A stretch of DNA of 38,414 bases, from the NCBI RefSeq assembly GCF_011516945.1, contig NZ_WOTH01000028.1, forward strand, positions 1 through 38,414. Reading direction: 5' to 3'. The translations under genes and the position numbers were made by a program. Source of the DNA: Acetobacter estunensis. Lineage in GTDB: Bacteria; Pseudomonadota; Alphaproteobacteria; Acetobacterales; Acetobacteraceae. The notes beneath the pieces were generated by a model that had not been told where the DNA came from, did not search any database, and saw only the letters and a list, made by a program, of their open reading frames with translations. Below, in pieces: positions 10,759 to 20,792 of the stretch. Position 1 is the stretch's first letter; each line of letters opens with the position of its first letter.

Positions 10759-13716
10759 ATGACCGCACGACCAGTCTCCTCTTCCGCCATCCGCGTGAAG
10801 GGGGCGCGCGCCCACAATCTCCGCTCTGTTGACGTGGATATTCCGCGTGACCAGTTGACGGTCATCACCGGCCTGTCCGGCTCCGGCAAGTCGTCGCTCG
10901 CCTTCGACACGATCTATGCCGAAGGTCAGCGCCGCTATGTGGAAAGCCTGTCCGCCTATGCCCGCCAGTTCCTCGAACTGATGGGCAAGCCGGACGTGGA
11001 CTCCATCGAAGGCCTCTCACCCGCCATCTCCATCGAGCAGAAAACGACGTCCAAGAACCCGCGCTCGACGGTCGGCACAGTCACGGAAATCCACGATTAC
11101 ATGCGCCTGCTTTGGGCGCGCGCGGGCATTCCCTACTCACCCGCCACCGGCCTGCCCATTGAAGCTCAGACCGTCAGCCAGATGGTAGACCGCGTCACGG
11201 CCATGAAAGACGGCACGCGGCTGATGTTGCTGGCCCCGGTCATTCGTGACCGCAAAGGCGAATACCGCAAGGAACTGGGTGAACTTCAGCGCAAAGGATT
11301 CTCGCGCGTGAAGGTGGACGGCACTCTTTACGAAATCGAGGACGTGCCGAACCTCAACCGCAAGCTCCGCCACACCATCGAAGTCGTGGTGGATCGCGTG
11401 GTGGTGAAACCGGGCATCGAGAGCCGTCTGGCGGACAGTTTCGAGACGGCGCTGGATCTTGCGGACGGACTTGCCATCACGGAAGAAGTGGTGCGTGACA
11501 GCAAGGAAGACGGGGCGCGCACGGTCTTTTCCTCGCGCTTTGCCTGCCCGGAAAGTGGCTTCACGCTTGAAGAGATCGAGCCGCGCCTGTTTTCCTTCAA
11601 CGCGCCGCAGGGAGCGTGTCCCGCCTGTGACGGTATCGGCACCGAAACATTTTTCGACCCGGATCTTGTCGTGCCGGACGAAAATCTCTCTCTCGCCCAA
11701 GGCGCCATCGCCCCATGGCGCGGCCAGCGCACGCCTTTTGCCGAAGACATTTTGCGGTGTGTCGCCAAGCATCTTGGCGTCTCCATGGACACACCGTGGC
11801 GCGATCTGCCGGACGAGGCGCAGGATGCCATCCTCAACGGCACGGCCGAGGAGGTGCATTTCACGTGGAAAGACGGCTATCGCAGCCAGACGGACACCAA
11901 GAAGTTCGAAGGTGTCATTCCAAGCCTCGCACGGCGGATGAAGCGCACCGACAGCATATGGGAACGTGAGGAACTCTCGCGCTACCAGTCGGACAAGCCC
12001 TGTCATGTCTGTCATGGCGCGCGCCTTCGCCCCGAAGCGCTGTGTGTGAAAGTGGCCGGACGCACCATCGCGGAAGCCTCCGACTTCCCCATCCGTGAGG
12101 CGCATGAATGGTTCGCCACCGTTCTGCCAACCCTGACGCCGCAACGTGCCGAGATCGCGCGGCGTATCCTGCGCGAGATTGAGGAACGTCTGAAATTCCT
12201 GGTCGATGTCGGGCTGGATTACCTCACCCTCTCTCGCGGCTCCGCAACACTCTCGGGCGGCGAAAGCCAACGCATCCGTCTGGCCAGCCAGATCGGCTCC
12301 GGGCTGACGGGCGTGCTGTATGTGCTGGATGAGCCCTCCATCGGCCTGCATCAGCGCGACAACGAGCGCCTGCTCGGCACGCTGGAGCGGCTCAAGTCAC
12401 TGGGCAACACGTTGATCGTGGTCGAGCATGATGAGGATGCCATCCGCAGTGCGGACTGGCTGATCGACATGGGACCGGGCGCGGGCGTGAAAGGCGGCAC
12501 GGTGGTCGCCAGCGGCACACCGGCGGAAGTCGCGCAGTGCAAGGACAGCCTGACTGGTGACTATCTCTCCGGTCGGCGGAAAGTTCCTGTGCCCGCCACG
12601 CGACGTCCGTTCGATCTCAAGCGTCTCATCACTGTGCGCAATGCCACAGGCAACAATCTTAAGGGTGTGACGGCACAATTTCCGCTGGGCACCTTCACCT
12701 GCATTACGGGCGTGTCCGGTTCGGGCAAATCCACGCTGGTCATCGACACACTTTACAAAACGCTGTCACGCCGTCTGATGGGGTCCTCACAAGTGCCCTC
12801 GCACTGCGATGGCGTGGACGGGCTGGAACAGCTCGATAAGATCATCGACATCGACCAGTCCCCCATCGGGCGGACACCGCGCTCAAACCCGGCCACCTAT
12901 ACGGATTTGTTCACGCCCATTCGTGACTGGTTTTCCGAACTGCCGGAGAGCAAGGCGCGCGGCTACAAGCCGGGGCGTTTCTCGTTCAATGTGAAGGGAG
13001 GGCGGTGCGAGGCCTGTCAGGGCGACGGCGTGCTCAAGATCGAGATGCACTTCCTGCCCGACGTGTTCGTCACCTGTGACACCTGCAAAGGCGCACGCTA
13101 CAACCGCGAAACGCTGGAGGTGAAGTTCCGGGGCAAGTCCATCGCGGATGTACTCGCCATGAGCGTGGACGAAGCTTTTCCCCTGTTCGAGGCGCAGCCG
13201 CGCATCCGTGACCGACTGGCCATCCTGCAGAAAGTGGGACTGGGGTACGTGGCGCTGGGACAGCAGGCCACCACACTTTCGGGAGGTGAGGCACAGCGCG
13301 TAAAGCTCTCCAAGGAACTCGCCCGCCGTGCTACGGGACGGACGATGTATATCCTGGATGAGCCGACCACGGGTCTGCACACCGAAGACGTGCGCAAGCT
13401 GCTGGAAGTGCTGCATGCGCTGGTGGATCAGGGCAACACGGTCGTGGTGATCGAGCACAATCTGGAGGTCATCAAGACTGCCGACTGGATCATCGATATC
13501 GGCCCGGAAGGCGGCAGCGGCGGTGGGCGCGTGGTGGCGGCCGGAACGCCGGAGGACATCGCGGCCTGCCCGGAAAGTCATACGGGGCGGTTCCTCGCAC
13601 CATTGCTGGACGAGGTGCCCGTACTCCCCACACCTGCGAAAAAGCCTTCCGCCACAAAGAAGAAAACCGCTCCTTCTGCGAGAAAAAGCAAACCCCGGAC
13701 ACGAAAAAAGGCCTGA
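10759..13716 (+). CDS. uvrA: Excinuclease ABC subunit UvrA
   Basis: UvrA is the damage-recognising ATPase of nucleotide excision repair; as a dimer it loads UvrB on DNA. The protein has 985 residues, slightly longer than E. coli UvrA (940). It has two ABC modules: Walker [10 protein letters not shown] (38-46) with signature LSGGESQR and Walker B YVLDEPS, and Walker [10 protein letters not shown] with signature LSGGEAQR and YILDEPT. Zinc-binding cysteine pairs (CPACDG, CHVCHG, CEACQG, CDTCKG) are intact. The C-terminus ends in a Lys/Arg-rich tail of about 25 residues, absent from the short forms. No exact SOS box was found in the 67-nt upstream gap. Confidence 0.97.
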   Translation: MTARPVSSSAIRVKGARAHNLRSVDVDIPRDQLTVITGLSGSGKSSLAFDTIYAEGQRRYVESLSAYARQFLELMGKPDVDSIEGLSPAISIEQKTTSKNPRSTVGTVTEIHDYMRLLWARAGIPYSPATGLPIEAQTVSQMVDRVTAMKDGTRLMLLAPVIRDRKGEYRKELGELQRKGFSRVKVDGTLYEIEDVPNLNRKLRHTIEVVVDRVVVKPGIESRLADSFETALDLADGLAITEEVVRDSKEDGARTVFSSRFACPESGFTLEEIEPRLFSFNAPQGACPACDGIGTETFFDPDLVVPDENLSLAQGAIAPWRGQRTPFAEDILRCVAKHLGVSMDTPWRDLPDEAQDAILNGTAEEVHFTWKDGYRSQTDTKKFEGVIPSLARRMKRTDSIWEREELSRYQSDKPCHVCHGARLRPEALCVKVAGRTIAEASDFPIREAHEWFATVLPTLTPQRAEIARRILREIEERLKFLVDVGLDYLTLSRGSATLSGGESQRIRLASQIGSGLTGVLYVLDEPSIGLHQRDNERLLGTLERLKSLGNTLIVVEHDEDAIRSADWLIDMGPGAGVKGGTVVASGTPAEVAQCKDSLTGDYLSGRRKVPVPATRRPFDLKRLITVRNATGNNLKGVTAQFPLGTFTCITGVSGSGKSTLVIDTLYKTLSRRLMGSSQVPSHCDGVDGLEQLDKIIDIDQSPIGRTPRSNPATYTDLFTPIRDWFSELPESKARGYKPGRFSFNVKGGRCEACQGDGVLKIEMHFLPDVFVTCDTCKGARYNRETLEVKFRGKSIADVLAMSVDEAFPLFEAQPRIRDRLAILQKVGLGYVALGQQATTLSGGEAQRVKLSKELARRATGRTMYILDEPTTGLHTEDVRKLLEVLHALVDQGNTVVVIEHNLEVIKTADWIIDIGPEGGSGGGRVVAAGTPEDIAACPESHTGRFLAPLLDEVPVLPTPAKKPSATKKKTAPSARKSKPRTRKKA

Positions 13717-13720
13717 ACGC

Positions 13721-14191
13721 ATGAACACGCCACGACCGCCATTTCCGCCTTTCACTCGTGAAACCGCCATCCAGAAGGTGCGCGCAGCCGAAGATGCGTG
13801 GAACAGCCGCGATCCAGAGAAGGTCGCTCTGGCTTACACGCCCGACAGTTACTGGCGTAATCGTACGGAATTCGTCACGGGGCGGGATGAGATTGTTGCG
13901 TTCCTGACGCGCAAATGGGCACGCGAACTGGAATATCGGCTCATCAAAGAACTCTGGGCTTTTGAGGAAAACCGGATCGCTGTGCGCTTCTGCTACGAAT
14001 GGCGTGACGACAGCGGCAACTGGTTTCGTTCGCACGGCAATGAAAACTGGGAATTTGCGGAAACCGGCCTGATGAGTCGTCGCTTTGCCTGCATCAACGA
14101 TCAGGCGATCCGTGAAGAGGAACGACTGTTTCACTGGCCACAGGGGCGACGCCCGGATGGCCATCCCGGCCTGAGCGATCTGGGGCTCTGA
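13721..14191 (+). CDS. DUF1348 (NTF2-like, SnoaL fold) protein
   Basis: The 156-residue soluble protein matches the DUF1348 family of small NTF2-fold proteins. Its N-terminal helix ([19 protein letters not shown]) is followed by [11 protein letters not shown], then [21 protein letters not shown] and ENWEF. The fold is a cone-shaped alpha+beta barrel that often forms dimers. The biochemical role of the family is not established. It starts only 4 nt after the uvrA stop, so it is probably cotranscribed with uvrA. The frame remains open upstream, but that part lies inside uvrA. Confidence 0.85.
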   Translation: MNTPRPPFPPFTRETAIQKVRAAEDAWNSRDPEKVALAYTPDSYWRNRTEFVTGRDEIVAFLTRKWARELEYRLIKELWAFEENRIAVRFCYEWRDDSGNWFRSHGNENWEFAETGLMSRRFACINDQAIREEERLFHWPQGRRPDGHPGLSDLGL

Positions 14192-14252
14192 GCGAACCTC
14201 CCGTCATCACACTCGTTATTGAAAGACGTAGAGACAAACAGGGAGAGCGTTC

Positions 14253-14606
14253 ATGTCACGCTTTATCGGAGATAACGACGCCCCGAACCACGCAGGCGAA
14301 GGCAAGCACGGCCAGGCCCGCACCATGGCGGAAGCGGCTCTTCGCGCCGAGGAGCGCGGCGAACAGGCGGAGGCCGACCGCCTCTTCGCGCAGGCCGAGA
14401 ACACCGATCCCGAAGCCGTGGCCAATGTGCTGGAAGAAAACCGCGACCAGCCCTCACGCTTTCACACACGCGCTCCAAAGGCCACCGATTTCGGCGATGA
14501 CGCTGCGGTAGCGGCCATTACCCGCACGATAGAGCCGGACTCGGATGCGCCCGATCGGGCGGGCATCACCGACAATGGCAGCGGGACGGATTCCGAGCGG
14601 CGGTGA
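14253..14606 (+). CDS. Conserved-looking hydrophilic protein of unknown function
   Basis: The 117-residue protein is very rich in Ala, Glu, Asp and Arg. It has a probable helical stretch at about residues 20-60 (MAEAALRAEERGEQAEADRL) and an acidic, disorder-prone C-terminus. There is no signal peptide or membrane segment. A good ribosome-binding site (GGGAG, 14240-14244) precedes the ATG. It ends 6 nt before the end of the convergent yggT. The coding pattern looks genuine, but I recognise no family. Confidence 0.6.
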   Translation: MSRFIGDNDAPNHAGEGKHGQARTMAEAALRAEERGEQAEADRLFAQAENTDPEAVANVLEENRDQPSRFHTRAPKATDFGDDAAVAAITRTIEPDSDAPDRAGITDNGSGTDSERR

Positions 14607-14612
14607 GGCCTC

Positions 14613-14924
14613 TCAGCCGAAAAAGCTGCGCATCATCTGGTGCGCAAAGAACGGCTCCACGAGGTATTGCAGCACGAGCAGGATGACCAGCGGCGAAAGA
14701 TCGACATTGCCGAAGGAGGGCAGGACGTTGCGCAGCGGTGTCAGCACGGGCTCCACGATGGCATTGAGGAACCGTCCGACCTGCCAGACGAAACGATTGC
14801 GCGTGTCGAGCACACCGAAAGCGTAGAGCATGCTGAACACACAGTAGATGATGATCACGAACTCATAGAGCCGGGTCACCGTCAGAAGCAGACGCCACAG
14901 ATCGTACACGAAAACTCCGTTCAT
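14613..14924 (-). CDS. YggT family membrane protein
   Basis: The 103-residue inner-membrane protein has two transmembrane helices, near residues 15-35 (LYEFVIIIYCVFSMLYAFGV) and 70-92 (LSPLVILLVLQYLVEPFF). The YggT pattern of NRFVWQVGRFLNAIVEPVLTPLRNVLP lies between them. The family has been linked to osmotic or ion stress and to cell-envelope or division functions, without a settled mechanism. The frame is open further upstream to 15023, but the conserved part starts at Met 14924. It is convergent with the small hydrophilic gene on the other strand. Confidence 0.85.
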   Translation of the reverse strand: MNGVFVYDLWRLLLTVTRLYEFVIIIYCVFSMLYAFGVLDTRNRFVWQVGRFLNAIVEPVLTPLRNVLPSFGNVDLSPLVILLVLQYLVEPFFAHQMMRSFFG

Positions 14925-15023
14925 TCCGGTAAAACAGGAAGATGGCTCCAAGGGGAACCTGCAAGCGCGGAGCCTACAGGAGAGGCCGTCCTGCGCACAA
15001 TATAAGCGGGCGAACAAACCCAC

Positions 15024-15051
15024 TTGACAGGGAGAAAGCGCCCGCTATGTA
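15024..15051 (+). promoter_or_regulatory. Promoter of tRNA-Ala
   Basis: TTGACA (15024-15029), a 16-nt spacer and TATGTA (15046-15051) sit 15 nt before the tRNA 5' end. Confidence 0.75.
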
Positions 15052-15066
15052 TCCGAACGGTAAGGC

Positions 15067-15142
15067 GGGGCTGTAGCTCAGATGGGAGAGCGCCTCGTTC
15101 GCAATGAGGAGGTCAGGGGTTCGATCCCCCTCAGCTCCACCA
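15067..15142 (+). tRNA. tRNA-Ala (anticodon CGC)
   Basis: A complete cloverleaf of 76 nt. Acceptor GGGGCTG pairs with CAGCTCC (one G-U). The D arm is GCTC/GAGC, and the anticodon stem CCTCG/TGAGG holds the loop TTCGCAA (anticodon CGC). The T arm is normal with TTCGATC. The CCA end is encoded (15140-15142). It reads GCG codons. Confidence 0.95.
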
Positions 15143-15266
15143 ACCGCCTTATGTTTATCAAATAAAATCAAAGTGTTGTGGGTAAGGAGTGCAACCTTGC
15201 CCTGCATGTTGTCCCTCTTGTGGACAGACATTCAGAGCGCCGTCCTGAGGTCTGGAGAGACGATTC

Positions 15267-15593
15267 TCAAGCCCGCTCCAGGGCATCCTGAACAAGACGG
15301 TTCAGACTGACGCCACGAGCTGCCGTCATCTCGACGGCCCGGGCATGCGCATCAGGCGGCAGACGCACCTGAAACTTGCCGGAATAGTGCTTCATTGGCT
15401 CCACACCCTTCTCGGCGCACATCTCTAGAAAGACGCGCAGGGACGTTTCCCCTTCCTGCCGAAGGCCTTCCACGCTATCGGCATAAAAGTCAGCCCCGCC
15501 ATTGAGACCGACGAACTCGCCCCGGAACAGGCCAATCTCAGGATCAAACTGAATGACGGCCCGATGGCCGCTTATCTCCATCATGTTGTTCAT
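15267..15593 (-). CDS. hicB: HicB-family antitoxin (orphan)
   Basis: The 108-residue protein has the HicB layout. An N-terminal partial RNase-H-like domain carries FDPEIGLFRGEFVGLNGGADFYADSVEGL, and a C-terminal ribbon-helix-helix segment (KFQVRLPPDAHARAVEMTAARGVSLNRLVQDAL) would bind DNA. In intact type II systems HicB neutralises the HicA mRNA interferase and represses the operon. Here only the degraded end of hicA remains, stopping 5 nt before this ATG. The preserved frame suggests that the antitoxin is still expressed or only recently orphaned. It lies 124 nt after tRNA-Ala. Confidence 0.85.
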   Translation of the reverse strand: MNNMMEISGHRAVIQFDPEIGLFRGEFVGLNGGADFYADSVEGLRQEGETSLRVFLEMCAEKGVEPMKHYSGKFQVRLPPDAHARAVEMTAARGVSLNRLVQDALERA

Positions 15594-15597
15594 GGCG

Positions 15598-15700
15598 TCA
15601 CCTCATTCTGCTCAAGCCTTTTCGCACCGCTGCAACAGCACCCTTGTCGGTGTCCGGTTTGGGGTGCGGGCGATGGAATGCCCAGATTTCTCCAAATAGG
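15598..15700 (-). pseudogene. Remnant of hicA toxin gene (C-terminal end only)
   Basis: Reading leftward into a TGA at 15598-15600, the frame encodes SRFLFGEIWAFHRPHP followed by KPDTDKGAVAAVRK. HRPHP with a following DTDKGAV is typical of the end of long-form HicA proteins. Upstream the similarity fades, no HicA N-terminus or dsRBD-like start is visible, and the frame runs into AT-rich sequence. The last residues (GLSRMR) also depart from the family. I read it as a truncated toxin gene. Confidence 0.6.
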
Positions 15701-15720
15701 AAGCGGCTTGGACGGTCATG

Positions 15721-16449
15721 AATGCTGAATCCAGAAACTGGGAATGAGCGTGTCGTTCGAGATGGGGAAGATGGGTTTCCGTTGCGGGTATGAGGGGAGG
15801 GCAATGATTTAGTGAAAAACAATTCTGAATCGGAATGAAAAATAGTAAGTGAAACTCGTAAAGATATGTATTTTTCGAGTTGCATTTTAATAATAATGAA
15901 AAACATTGTTGGAAAATAAATGGACTTTTCGTCGACTGTTTTAAGGAAGATATAATCTTTCAAAAAGTGTTGAAAATTTGGCCATAAGCTGATAGGCGAT
16001 AGTAACAAAATAATTTCTCGAAACCGTCACGAGGAGATGTGTGAGAATCCTGTCATTGGGATTGGTTTGATCCTGATATGAAGATGGCGTCTCGCTTTTG
16101 ACGTGGCCTGCAATCACCGTTCTTCGCGTTTCTGCGGAGAGAGCGTGTGATGTGAAAATGCCCCGATGCCGGCTTTTTCCGATGCATCTTTGCTGCGGCG
16201 ATGACCCGCCCCTGACCTGAATGGTCACTTTGTCTCGATAATTCCCTGTTGTCGCTCGATGTATTCGTAGTCACGGATGTGAGCGCGCTGTTAATCGGCC
16301 GGGATATCGAGTTTTCACCCGAAAGATTCCGGCCTCTCCCGTTTCACACGGGTCATGCCGGAGAATCGTACGGTCAGCTTCCATTCTTCACATGCCGTGA
16401 AGATATCAATCGTTGTTGTCCTTGCCTGCGTAAAGAGGAACATATCCCC
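15721..16449. other. AT-rich intergenic region without a recognised gene
   Basis: About 730 bases between the hicA remnant and the MFS transporter. From about 15,790 to 16,030 the sequence is much richer in A+T than its surroundings, with several short A/T runs. Open frames here are short and show no family pattern. It probably holds the transporter promoter and decayed DNA from the hicA insertion or deletion. Confidence 0.5.
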
Positions 16450-17793
16450 TTGAAACAGACAGATACCCTGTCCTCTCCTTCGACATCCTTCGCCGACAAG
16501 CTCGGCATTCCCGGTCCACTTTTCTGGGGCTTCGTCGGTCTGCTCTTTTTCATGATCGGTGATGGTGTTGAAGCCGGTTATCTCGCGCCCTATCTTGAAA
16601 GTCAGGGCATTTCTTCCCGTGACACAGCCTTTCTGTTCACGATCTATGGTGTGACGGTTTCCATTTCGGCGTGGCTGTCCGGTCCACTGTCCGATCTGTG
16701 GGGGCCGAAAAAGGTCATGTGGATCGGCCTTGGTCTGTGGGCCGTCTTTGAAGTGCTCTTTCTGGCCATGGGTGTGGCCGTAAACAGTTATCCCGTCATG
16801 CTGGCCGCCTATGCCATGCGTGGTTTTGGATATCCTCTGTTCACCTATGGATTTCTTGTGTGGATCGCGGCCGCGACGCCCCCGCGTCAACTTGGCTCGG
16901 CGGCTGGGTGGTTCTGGTTCGCCTTCTCCGGTGGGCTTCCGACGCTTGGTTCCCTGTTCGCAAGTTTTTCTATTCCCGTACTCGGAGAGATGGCGACGTT
17001 CTGGTCGTCCCTCGGGCTTGTCGTCTTCGGTGGTCTTTTGGCGCTTCTGCTGACGCGCGAGCCGATCGGCTCGGCTCCGCTGGTGGACAAGAACACACCG
17101 GCGAAAACGATCTTTTTCAGTTCCTTCAGCATTCTCTGGCGTGAGCCCAAGACGTTCATCGCCATGATTGTCCGCACGATCAATACGTCGTCGGAATATG
17201 CGTTTCTGGTGATCATGCCCGCGTTCTTCACGAAGGTTGTCGGATTCTCGCTTTCGCAGTGGCTGCAGCTTCTCTCCATCGTGTTCCTGTCGAACATTCT
17301 GGTGAATCTGGTGTCGGGCATTGCCTCGGATCGCGTGGGGCATCGGACGGTTGTGGCGTTTGGCGGTGGCATTGGCGCGGCCATCATGGTGCCGGCGTTC
17401 TACTATGTGCCGCTGATGTATCCGGGCAACTTCATGGTGGCGGCGATCATTGGCGCGCTCTATGGCGCGACGCTGGCGGCGTTTGTGCCTCTGTCGGGTC
17501 TTGTGCCGCAGATCTGTCCCAAGGAAAAAGCAGCGGCTCTGTCCGCGCTCGGTCTGGGGGCAGGTGCCAGCACATGGGTCGGTCCGGCCATCGTGACATG
17601 GTTTGAGTCCTGGCATGGCATTGAGGGTATCCTCTGGATTTTCTCGGGCCTGTATGTGCTGTCCGCCGTGATGACGTTGGCGCTGACGATCTCGCCGGAG
17701 GCGCGCCGTCATCTGGACAAGATGGCCAAGCGTGAGCGTGCGGCTGTCCGGGGTGACATGGCGGGTGAACTGGGTCTGGCCGATCGCGCCTGA
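16450..17793 (+). CDS. MFS transporter, polyol permease type (ribitol/arabitol-like)
   Basis: The protein has 447 residues from the TTG start, with about 12 transmembrane helices, and belongs to the major facilitator superfamily. The first helix region ([21 protein letters not shown]) resembles the RbtT/DalT polyol permeases, as do [15 protein letters not shown] and the [13 protein letters not shown] segment. These import pentitols by proton symport. Uptake of a sugar alcohol would suit an acetic acid bacterium, but the substrate is inferred. The frame is open to 16249, yet AGAGGAA at 16434-16440 is well placed for TTG 16450 and the upstream residues look non-coding. No polyol dehydrogenase gene is adjacent. 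A strong terminator follows. Confidence 0.85.
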   Translation: MKQTDTLSSPSTSFADKLGIPGPLFWGFVGLLFFMIGDGVEAGYLAPYLESQGISSRDTAFLFTIYGVTVSISAWLSGPLSDLWGPKKVMWIGLGLWAVFEVLFLAMGVAVNSYPVMLAAYAMRGFGYPLFTYGFLVWIAAATPPRQLGSAAGWFWFAFSGGLPTLGSLFASFSIPVLGEMATFWSSLGLVVFGGLLALLLTREPIGSAPLVDKNTPAKTIFFSSFSILWREPKTFIAMIVRTINTSSEYAFLVIMPAFFTKVVGFSLSQWLQLLSIVFLSNILVNLVSGIASDRVGHRTVVAFGGGIGAAIMVPAFYYVPLMYPGNFMVAAIIGALYGATLAAFVPLSGLVPQICPKEKAAALSALGLGAGASTWVGPAIVTWFESWHGIEGILWIFSGLYVLSAVMTLALTISPEARRHLDKMAKRERAAVRGDMAGELGLADRA

Positions 17794-17817
17794 TTTCGAT
17801 CACCGGTCGAGGATATG

Positions 17818-17858
17818 AGGGGCGAAGTCCGCAACCGGACTTCGCCCCTTTTCCTTTT
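17818..17858 (+). terminator. Rho-independent terminator after the MFS gene
   Basis: A perfect 13-bp stem (17819-17831 with 17836-17848), a CAAC loop and a TTTTCCTTTT tail. Confidence 0.92.
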
Positions 17859-17927
17859 CGCCTTTGTGCCGGATGGTGCGGGGGCGCCTGTGGATGGCGG
17901 GATGTAATGGCAGAGGGAGCGGGATGT

Positions 17928-18632
17928 ATGAGCGAAACCACGGTCAAGCTGGATGAAAGCTGGCGGGTCGCGCTGCAGAAGGAGTTCGACTCGCCCTACA
18001 TGAAGGATCTGAAGGCTTTCCTTGTCGAAGAGAAGAAAGCGGGAAAGATGATCTTTCCGCGTGGGCCGGACTGGTTTCGCGCGCTCAATCTCACACCTTT
18101 GAGTTCCGTTCGTGTGGTGATTCTTGGGCAGGATCCCTATCACGGCATGGGACAGGCGCACGGTCTGTCTTTTAGCGTGCCGCGTGGCGTGCGCGTGCCG
18201 CCCTCGCTGGTGAACATTTACAAGGAACTGTACAGCGACTTTGGCATCCCGCCCGCGCGGCATGGCAATCTCACGCACTGGGCGAAGCAGGGCGTGTTGC
18301 TGCTCAACAGTGTCATGACGGTGGAACAGGGACGGGCCGCTTCACATCAGGGGCACGGTTGGGAGCGGTTTACGGATGCGGTGATCGCCTGCGTGAACGA
18401 GCAACGCACACCCGTGGTGTTCATGCTCTGGGGCAGTTACGCGCAGAAAAAAGCGGCGTTTGTGGATTCGTCGCGTCATCTGGTGCTCAAGGCACCGCAT
18501 CCTTCACCGTTGTCCGCTCATAACGGTTTTTTCGGCGGTCATTATTTCTCGAAAGCCAATGCGTTCCTGGAAGAGCATGGTCTCAAGCCGATCGATTGGC
18601 AGTTGCCGGTTGAGGCGAATGAAGTGGGATAG
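17928..18632 (+). CDS. ung: Uracil-DNA glycosylase (family 1)
   Basis: Ung removes uracil from DNA to start base-excision repair. The protein has 234 residues from this ATG, a normal length. The water-activating motif GQDPYHG is at 67-73 (Asp69), LLLNSVMTV gives the uracil-binding strand, and the DNA-intercalating loop [13 protein letters not shown] is intact with its catalytic His. An alternative in-frame ATG lies 21 nt upstream (17907). I prefer 17928 because the family-like sequence begins there. The gene stands right after the MFS terminator. The AT-rich island begins 47 nt after its stop codon. Confidence 0.96.
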   Translation: MSETTVKLDESWRVALQKEFDSPYMKDLKAFLVEEKKAGKMIFPRGPDWFRALNLTPLSSVRVVILGQDPYHGMGQAHGLSFSVPRGVRVPPSLVNIYKELYSDFGIPPARHGNLTHWAKQGVLLLNSVMTVEQGRAASHQGHGWERFTDAVIACVNEQRTPVVFMLWGSYAQKKAAFVDSSRHLVLKAPHPSPLSAHNGFFGGHYFSKANAFLEEHGLKPIDWQLPVEANEVG

Positions 18633-18679
18633 ATTTTGTTCTGTATTTCTTGGATTTTGGGAATTGTAAGGTATTCAAG

Positions 18680-19405
18680 ATGTTTTGTGCGGTAATATCA
18701 CGTAAAGCACGATTGGATCGTCTAATAGATGGGTGTAATAAGCAGCCTAGAGAAGATATTATAACATCATCTTTGTTCGGTTCGATTGAATTTCTTACAA
18801 AATCAGAGCGGGTTTTGGCATTAAATGTGCTGACTGGGCATGAGTTTTCTAAAGATGTAAACGTTTTTTTATGGCCTTACTTTAGAAATGGAAAAGAGCG
18901 GTGTGAGCCGGATATTGTTTTGCGGGATATTGTGGAGGGGCATTCCGTTTATTGGATTGTTGAAGTGAAATGGGGAGCTGCTCTGGGTGTGAATCAAATT
19001 CAGCGTGAGATTCGTGCACTTCAGACTGGTGAATGTTGCCGTGGGAATATCCCGTATGCTCCTCGCAAAGTGATTGGCTATACTTTGCTTGGGGCGGAAG
19101 AAAAGCATAAAGACGTCTTGAATGAAGCGCGGCAGGTTTATGTGGAAATGAAAGTACTTAGTAGAACGTGGACTGAGTTGACCAGTCGACTCCGTTATTT
19201 GACAAATATTGACGATACTGGTTTGTGTGCATGGACAAAAACAGTCGAAGAATTTTTAAATGCAACGTCACGTGGTTATATTTTGGGGAGTTGGCCCGTT
19301 TTATATCCCACTGAAGCAAAACATTTTATGTTTGGAAGCGGTGGTATCTTCCCCTTGATGCCTGCGAGGCAGAAAGTGTCAGTTGTTCAGTTCTATTTTG
19401 ATTGA
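18680..19405 (+). CDS. AT-rich gene, PD-(D/E)XK nuclease-like protein
   Basis: The 241-residue protein has no recognised family name. At about residues 76-98, EPDIV is followed by WIVEVKWGAALGVNQIQRE, which fits the D...ExK catalytic core of restriction-endonuclease-fold nucleases (metal ligands Asp and Glu, and Lys). Codon use is strongly AT-biased compared with ung before and ppa after it. TAAGG at 18667-18671 supports the ATG at 18680; a TTG at 18650 is a less likely start. The next gene starts about 17 nt after its stop, so the two form an operon. Such pairs are often phage-defence or restriction modules, but no methylase, helicase or transposase is adjacent. The nuclease role is inferred from a short motif. 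Confidence 0.65.
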   Translation: MFCAVISRKARLDRLIDGCNKQPREDIITSSLFGSIEFLTKSERVLALNVLTGHEFSKDVNVFLWPYFRNGKERCEPDIVLRDIVEGHSVYWIVEVKWGAALGVNQIQREIRALQTGECCRGNIPYAPRKVIGYTLLGAEEKHKDVLNEARQVYVEMKVLSRTWTELTSRLRYLTNIDDTGLCAWTKTVEEFLNATSRGYILGSWPVLYPTEAKHFMFGSGGIFPLMPARQKVSVVQFYFD

Positions 19406-19422
19406 AGAGAGAAGAACTTTCT

Positions 19423-20013
19423 ATGGGTATTGATAGGGAAATATGGCAATCCGCATGTAATATAGAAAAATCACAGAAGAATTTGGATAGATTATGTAGG
19501 GAATTTGATTCTATAGAGTGTAATATGCCTGATTTTGTGATCGAATATGAAGATAAGGATAAGGATGGTGGTAATTGGATTGCACCTGTTTATAATTTTT
19601 ATTATAAAGTTAAGCAGAGACCGAATGGAAGGCTCAAAGTCACTGGATGGATTACATTGGCCGTTCAGCTTACTTGTGAAGAAAGCGTTGAAAGCGATTG
19701 GACGCATGGCAAGAGAGCTAAAGTTTTGGCTGGATTTTCTGCAGATGCAGCTTTTGATGAAGTATGGTTGTTTGATTTGAGTGCGCCAAATTCAGCAGGT
19801 TTTTGCGAAGATTGCACTATAGAGGGAGATTTATGGGTTTATAATCAAAACAAAAATCATTTCTTTTTTGCGATACCGCTTGATGTTTTAATTAGCGCAG
19901 AGGCAGTTGAGCGCTATATAATTACACCTATGAGGTCTTTAATACGAAGTGAAGAAATCGAGAAAGTTTTTTCTGCCATCAAAAATGATATGTGTCTTCC
20001 GCCTCAATTATAA
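19423..20013 (+). CDS. AT-rich gene of unknown function, partner of the nuclease-like gene
   Basis: The 196-residue soluble protein is of no family I recognise. It starts with a probable helix (residues 5-27, with a DREIWQSACNIEKSQKN stretch). A beta-rich, acidic middle follows (VIEYEDKDKDGGNW, GWITLAVQLTC, AFDEVWLFDLSAPN), and the C-terminus is helical. There are no signal or membrane segments. Base composition is very low in GC (about 30% in 19501-19560). A purine-rich AGAGAGAAG (19406-19414) precedes the ATG; an alternative TTG at 19402 would overlap the upstream stop. Cotranscription with the nuclease-like gene suggests an accessory, immunity or sensor role, which is only inference. Confidence 0.6.
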   Translation: MGIDREIWQSACNIEKSQKNLDRLCREFDSIECNMPDFVIEYEDKDKDGGNWIAPVYNFYYKVKQRPNGRLKVTGWITLAVQLTCEESVESDWTHGKRAKVLAGFSADAAFDEVWLFDLSAPNSAGFCEDCTIEGDLWVYNQNKNHFFFAIPLDVLISAEAVERYIITPMRSLIRSEEIEKVFSAIKNDMCLPPQL

Positions 20014-20073
20014 ACGAATGGAGGTGCAGGAGACCCAGCCTCCTGCCGGGGAGCGGGGCAGCGCCCCGTACAC

Positions 20074-20110
20074 GAATGCCCCGCTCTCTCGGAAAGAAAG
20101 CGGGGCATTC
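20074..20110. terminator. Hairpin between the AT-rich island and ppa
   Basis: A perfect 11-bp stem (GAATGCCCCGC, 20074-20084, with 20100-20110) has a 15-nt loop. A second GC hairpin lies just before it (about 20055-20068). There is no clear T run on either strand. It could stop transcripts from both convergent genes. Confidence 0.5.
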
Positions 20111-20133
20111 CCATCGCCTGAAATCAGCGAAAC

Positions 20134-20658
20134 TTATTTCTTCGCAGCTTCCAGAGCGGCCTTGATCAGTTCACCCGCACGGGCCTTGTCGCCCCAGCCG
20201 GTGACCTTCACCCACTTGCCCTTCTCCAGATCCTTGTAGCGCGTGAAGAAGTGCTCGATCTCCTTGAGGGTGATCTCGGGCAGATCCTCGATCTTTTCCA
20301 CCTTGGAGAACTGGGGATGGATCTTGTCGTGCGGCACGCACAGGATCTTCTCATCCTGTCCGGCCTCGTCTTCCATCAGCAGCACACCAATGGGACGCGC
20401 GCGGATCACGCAGCCGGGAACGACGCCACGCGGCGTGAGCACCATGGCGTCGGCCGGATCGCCATCGGCGGCGAGCGTGCCGGGAATGAAGCCATAGGCC
20501 GCGGGATAGGCCATGGGCGTGAACAGGAAGCGGTCCACGAACAGCGCGCCGCTCTCCTTGTCGATCTCGTACTTGACCGAGGATCCCTGCGGGATCTCGA
20601 TCACGACGTTGATGTCGTTGGGCACGTCCTTGCCGGGGGACAGTTTGGAAACGTCCAT
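20134..20658 (-). CDS. ppa: Inorganic diphosphatase (family I)
   Basis: It hydrolyses pyrophosphate to phosphate and pulls biosynthetic reactions forward. The 174-residue protein is typical of bacterial family I enzymes. The Glu/Lys active-site region [16 protein letters not shown] lies near residues 20-35, [11 protein letters not shown] follows, and the metal-binding signature [10 protein letters not shown] is near 64-73. The start at 20658 has GGAG about 12 nt upstream; a second ATG-type start 21 nt earlier lacks this support. A candidate promoter lies at 20692-20720. It is transcribed alone, convergent with the AT-rich island. Confidence 0.95.
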   Translation of the reverse strand: MDVSKLSPGKDVPNDINVVIEIPQGSSVKYEIDKESGALFVDRFLFTPMAYPAAYGFIPGTLAADGDPADAMVLTPRGVVPGCVIRARPIGVLLMEDEAGQDEKILCVPHDKIHPQFSKVEKIEDLPEITLKEIEHFFTRYKDLEKGKWVKVTGWGDKARAGELIKAALEAAKK

Positions 20659-20691
20659 GGTCTCTCGCTCCGTTAACAATTAAGCGGCCGG

Positions 20692-20720
20692 AGCGTATCC
20701 GCGCAGGCGGGCATTGCCAA
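20692..20720 (-). promoter_or_regulatory. Candidate promoter of ppa
   Basis: On the minus strand, TTGGCA (20720-20715), a 17-nt spacer and TACGCT (20697-20692) lie about 35 nt before the ppa ATG. The -10 match is modest. Confidence 0.4.
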
Positions 20721-20792
20721 GCGCGATGCGCAGCCTCATGCAACTCACATCTTGCAAAAACGCGGCGTTTGGGCGAATCAGGGGCGGCCTGC

